Assembly (NCBI GenBank): GCA_947452665.1
Contig: CANGEH010000002.1
Location: 1 to 31,854 of the forward strand
Source of the DNA: Caulobacteraceae bacterium
Lineage (GTDB): Bacteria > Pseudomonadota > Alphaproteobacteria > Caulobacterales > Caulobacteraceae
Length of the DNA stretch: 31,854 bases
Reading direction: 5' to 3'
Shown: positions 29,807 through 31,854 of the stretch, piece by piece
Layout: each line of letters begins with the position of its first letter
Position numbering within the stretch: the stretch's first letter is position 1
Made by a program: the position numbers and the translations under genes
The notes under the pieces: generated by a model
What the model saw: the letters and a program-made list of their open reading frames with translations, nothing else
Databases searched by the model: none
Told to the model about the DNA's origin: nothing

Positions 29807-30826
29807 ATGAGTACAAGCGCGAACGGGATTCGCTCACAGATGCTGAGCCTTGTTGCCAATCCCGTCTTGATTGCGGGTGTCTTGGGCTGGATCGCCCTGA
29901 ACCTTGCGGCGCTCTATCTTGCGGGCGGCTTCTTGCCGTTTGACCGCCCAGCCCTGGCCGATAAACCGTTTGCGGTTCAGATGGCATTTCCGACCATTGG
30001 CTTGATCCAGATCTTTGCCATAATGGGTCTGGTCTGGTGGCTAACCCGCAGGCGCGCGCCCGTCGATATGGCGGCTAGGGCCCCCGATCGCCGACAAACG
30101 GCCATTGAGACCGGGGGCCTGCTTGCCTATGCCATGCTGGGCCAGGTCGGTGGCTGGATCCTTGGGCCCGCCATGGGCTATAGCCCGTTCAGCTTCCATC
30201 TGGCCGGAACCCTGGTCGGCTGTTCGCGCCTAGCCTCGCCCGGCGAAGCCATATTATGGTGCGTTTATAATTTTGTCGTGTTTGCGGTCATTCCATTGAT
30301 CTGGTTTCGCCGCCGCTACACGCCGCTACAGCTTAATCTGAAATCGACCAATATCCGGGCCGATGTCATGGTGATTGTGGTCATAGGCCTGGTTGAGGCC
30401 GCGACGGAGCTGGCTGCTTTTCCAAGCATATTTAAGCTTGATCCACACACGCTACTAGTCGCTGGGCCACTGGCCTTTGTCCTGTTCTTGTTTGGCACGG
30501 TCCTGCCGACCATGGTCCTGATCTATGCGATCTTGCTGCCGCGCTATTTGAAACTGACCGGCTCCTTGACCGCGACCGTCATACTCGGTGGCCTGACCTA
30601 TGCGCTGATGCATCTGGTCGAAGGCTGGTCCAGCTTTGCGGGTCCGCGCGACACGGCCCTGTCACTGATCTTTGTCTTCCTGACCTACACCGGGCCCGGC
30701 ATGTTCAAGAGCTATTTCACCCTGCGCACCGGCAATGCCTGGGCCCATGCGCTTGGCTATCACGCCTTTGCCCCGCATGTGGTGGTCGATGCGCCCCTGA
30801 TCGCCAAGGTTTTTGCCATTCGCTAA
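29807..30826 (+). CDS. CPBP-like multi-pass membrane protein, catalytic glutamates absent
   Basis: Integral membrane protein of 339 residues with about eight hydrophobic helices. The C-terminal third has the layout of CPBP (CAAX-protease/bacteriocin-processing) proteins: VLPTMVLIYAILLPRYLKL where the family has E-E-x3-R, YALMHLVEGW in place of the F-x3-H motif, and AHALGYHAFAPHV in place of the H-x3-N motif. The histidines remain but the Glu pair is replaced by Leu-Pro, so protease activity is doubtful. An unrelated membrane family cannot be excluded. It stands alone between the kinase gene and a leftward decarboxylase gene, with only a weak ribosome binding site. Confidence 0.55.
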   Translation: MSTSANGIRSQMLSLVANPVLIAGVLGWIALNLAALYLAGGFLPFDRPALADKPFAVQMAFPTIGLIQIFAIMGLVWWLTRRRAPVDMAARAPDRRQTAIETGGLLAYAMLGQVGGWILGPAMGYSPFSFHLAGTLVGCSRLASPGEAILWCVYNFVVFAVIPLIWFRRRYTPLQLNLKSTNIRADVMVIVVIGLVEAATELAAFPSIFKLDPHTLLVAGPLAFVLFLFGTVLPTMVLIYAILLPRYLKLTGSLTATVILGGLTYALMHLVEGWSSFAGPRDTALSLIFVFLTYTGPGMFKSYFTLRTGNAWAHALGYHAFAPHVVVDAPLIAKVFAIR

Positions 30827-30839
30827 GGCCATGCTCGTC

Positions 30840-31854
30840 CTAGGCACCGTGGCGCCGGGCAAGGGCGTCTAGGGTTTGGGTAATCTTGTCCATATCGGCA
30901 TTGGGGTTGGCGCAGACGCATCTTAGCCAAGCCTCCCCGTCAAGGATCGCCAAAGAGGCAAGGCCTCGGGGCAGGCCCTCGCGGAATGCGTCGACGGGAT
31001 GAGACCTCGGCCTAAAAACGATTACGCCGGTGCCGCCATCGGCAAAGCCTTCAAGGTCTGGGTGCGCGGCGATGAAGGTCTGTAGCCGCGCGGCATTATC
31101 CATGCAGCGCTCGATCCGTTCGGCCAGGCCCTCGCGGCCCCAGGCCAAAAGCGTTGCCAAAAGCACGGTTCCCGCCGCCCCGTGCGACCCCTGAACGCCA
31201 ATATTCGGTGCCGCAAGATAGGCCCCGCCAAAGCTCAGCGCCGTATTGGCCGCGCCTGTGTCAGCAAAGAAGACCAGCGCCGACTCCTTGGGCTGAAAGA
31301 GCCATTTGTGCGCAGACACAGCAACGGAATCGGCCCGCCCTATGCCCGAAAGGACGCTGCAGTGGCGATCCGACAGCACCAGCGGCCCAGCCCATGCCGC
31401 GTCAATATGGGTCCAGGCGGCAAGGCCGCAAGCCTCCAGGGGATCAACAGCCCCCACCGCCGTGGTCCCGACCGTCAGCACAAGGCAGGCATCGGACAGG
31501 TCAGGCGGCAAGGTCGCAAGGTCCAGGCGCTGGCGCTCATCGACCCCCACCTCGACATAATCGAGCCCCAAAATTCGGGCGGCTTTTTTGACGCTCAAAT
31601 GCGCAGCCGACGAGGCAACCACCCTCTTCACCCCGCGCAAATCACGCGCGGCCCACAGGGCGGTCAGGTTGGCCACGCTCGATCCTGGCGTCATATGGCC
31701 GCCATCCATGCCAAACCAGGGCGCTAACCATCCAACCACCCGGGCCTCGGCCTCGCGCGCAAACGGGGCCGTTGCTGGATGCAAAAGGTTCTGATTAAGC
31801 CGCGCATTCCACAGCGCCATGGCCCAGCTTATCCAGGGCGTTGGCGGGTCCATA
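30840..31854 (-). CDS. PLP-dependent decarboxylase (group II), N-terminus outside the window
   Basis: Pyridoxal-phosphate enzyme of the aromatic/glutamate decarboxylase fold; 338 residues are visible and the N-terminus continues past the right edge. HMTPGSSVANLTALWAARD binds cofactor phosphate, LVLTVGTTAVGAVDP and AAWTHIDAAWAGP hold the Asp that pairs with the PLP nitrogen, and SVAVSAHKWLFQPKESALV has the Schiff-base Lys. Later motifs (GTGVIVFRP and RCVCANPNAD) fit the family. The substrate, such as an aromatic amino acid or diaminobutyrate, cannot be told. It converges on the CPBP-like gene 13 bases away. Confidence 0.85.
   Translation of the reverse strand, partial: MDPPTPWISWAMALWNARLNQNLLHPATAPFAREAEARVVGWLAPWFGMDGGHMTPGSSVANLTALWAARDLRGVKRVVASSAAHLSVKKAARILGLDYVEVGVDERQRLDLATLPPDLSDACLVLTVGTTAVGAVDPLEACGLAAWTHIDAAWAGPLVLSDRHCSVLSGIGRADSVAVSAHKWLFQPKESALVFFADTGAANTALSFGGAYLAAPNIGVQGSHGAAGTVLLATLLAWGREGLAERIERCMDNAARLQTFIAAHPDLEGFADGGTGVIVFRPRSHPVDAFREGLPRGLASLAILDGEAWLRCVCANPNADMDKITQTLDALARRHGA

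Overview
The window looks like a piece of an alphaproteobacterial chromosome. The evidence is a FixL/FixJ/FixK-like regulatory set, FNR/FixK-type operators of the form TTGAT-N4-ATCAA, a BA14K-family protein, GC-rich coding DNA broken by AT-rich promoter regions, and many short gene-gene overlaps. Genus cannot be fixed from the sequence; a Caulobacterales-like lineage is only a guess. No rRNA, tRNA, CRISPR array, transposase or phage gene was seen.

Layout. 1-2176: a cobalamin riboswitch, cut by the left edge, controls a BtuB-type receptor. 2173-4479: a BA14K protein diverges from a universal stress protein, a small lipoprotein and a triple-BON protein, with an FNR-like box in the divergent promoter. 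4472-7771: two Crp/Fnr regulators, a dodecin and a DUF4010 membrane protein. 8124-12169: a compact secretion locus that reads as a divergent Fap (functional amyloid) system. It holds a Gly/Asn-rich secreted subunit, a second small secreted protein, a C39-type cysteine peptidase, a third secreted protein carrying an RGG motif, and a convergent FapF-like outer-membrane pore with a coiled-coil N-terminus. 12215-15005: a FixK-like regulator placed directly upstream of the pore gene, under a perfect FNR box, diverges from a FixL-like sensor that has lost its kinase residues and a FixJ-like response regulator. 15012-18067: a host-attachment-family protein, a doubtful small ORF, a flavodoxin, a second four-cysteine Crp/Fnr regulator and a small unknown protein. 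18153-24851: RluF-like pseudouridine synthase, HI0933-family flavoprotein, a palindromic intergenic repeat, GNAT acetyltransferase, a TPR/heptosyltransferase-like protein, a Met-rich outer-membrane protein and an SDR oxidoreductase. 24941-31854: an acyltransferase, a GDSL-esterase autotransporter followed by an OmpR/histidine-kinase pair, a CPBP-like membrane protein lacking its catalytic glutamates, and a PLP-dependent decarboxylase cut by the right edge.

How it may work together (inference). About 13 kb contains four Crp/Fnr proteins, two of them with four cysteines spaced as in [4Fe-4S] oxygen sensors, plus a FixLJ-like pair. The FixK-like gene and the FapF-like pore gene appear to form one operon behind a textbook class II FNR promoter. 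This suggests that low oxygen or redox state controls export of a surface amyloid or adhesin. The Fap-like locus and its oxygen-linked wiring are the most unusual content of the window.
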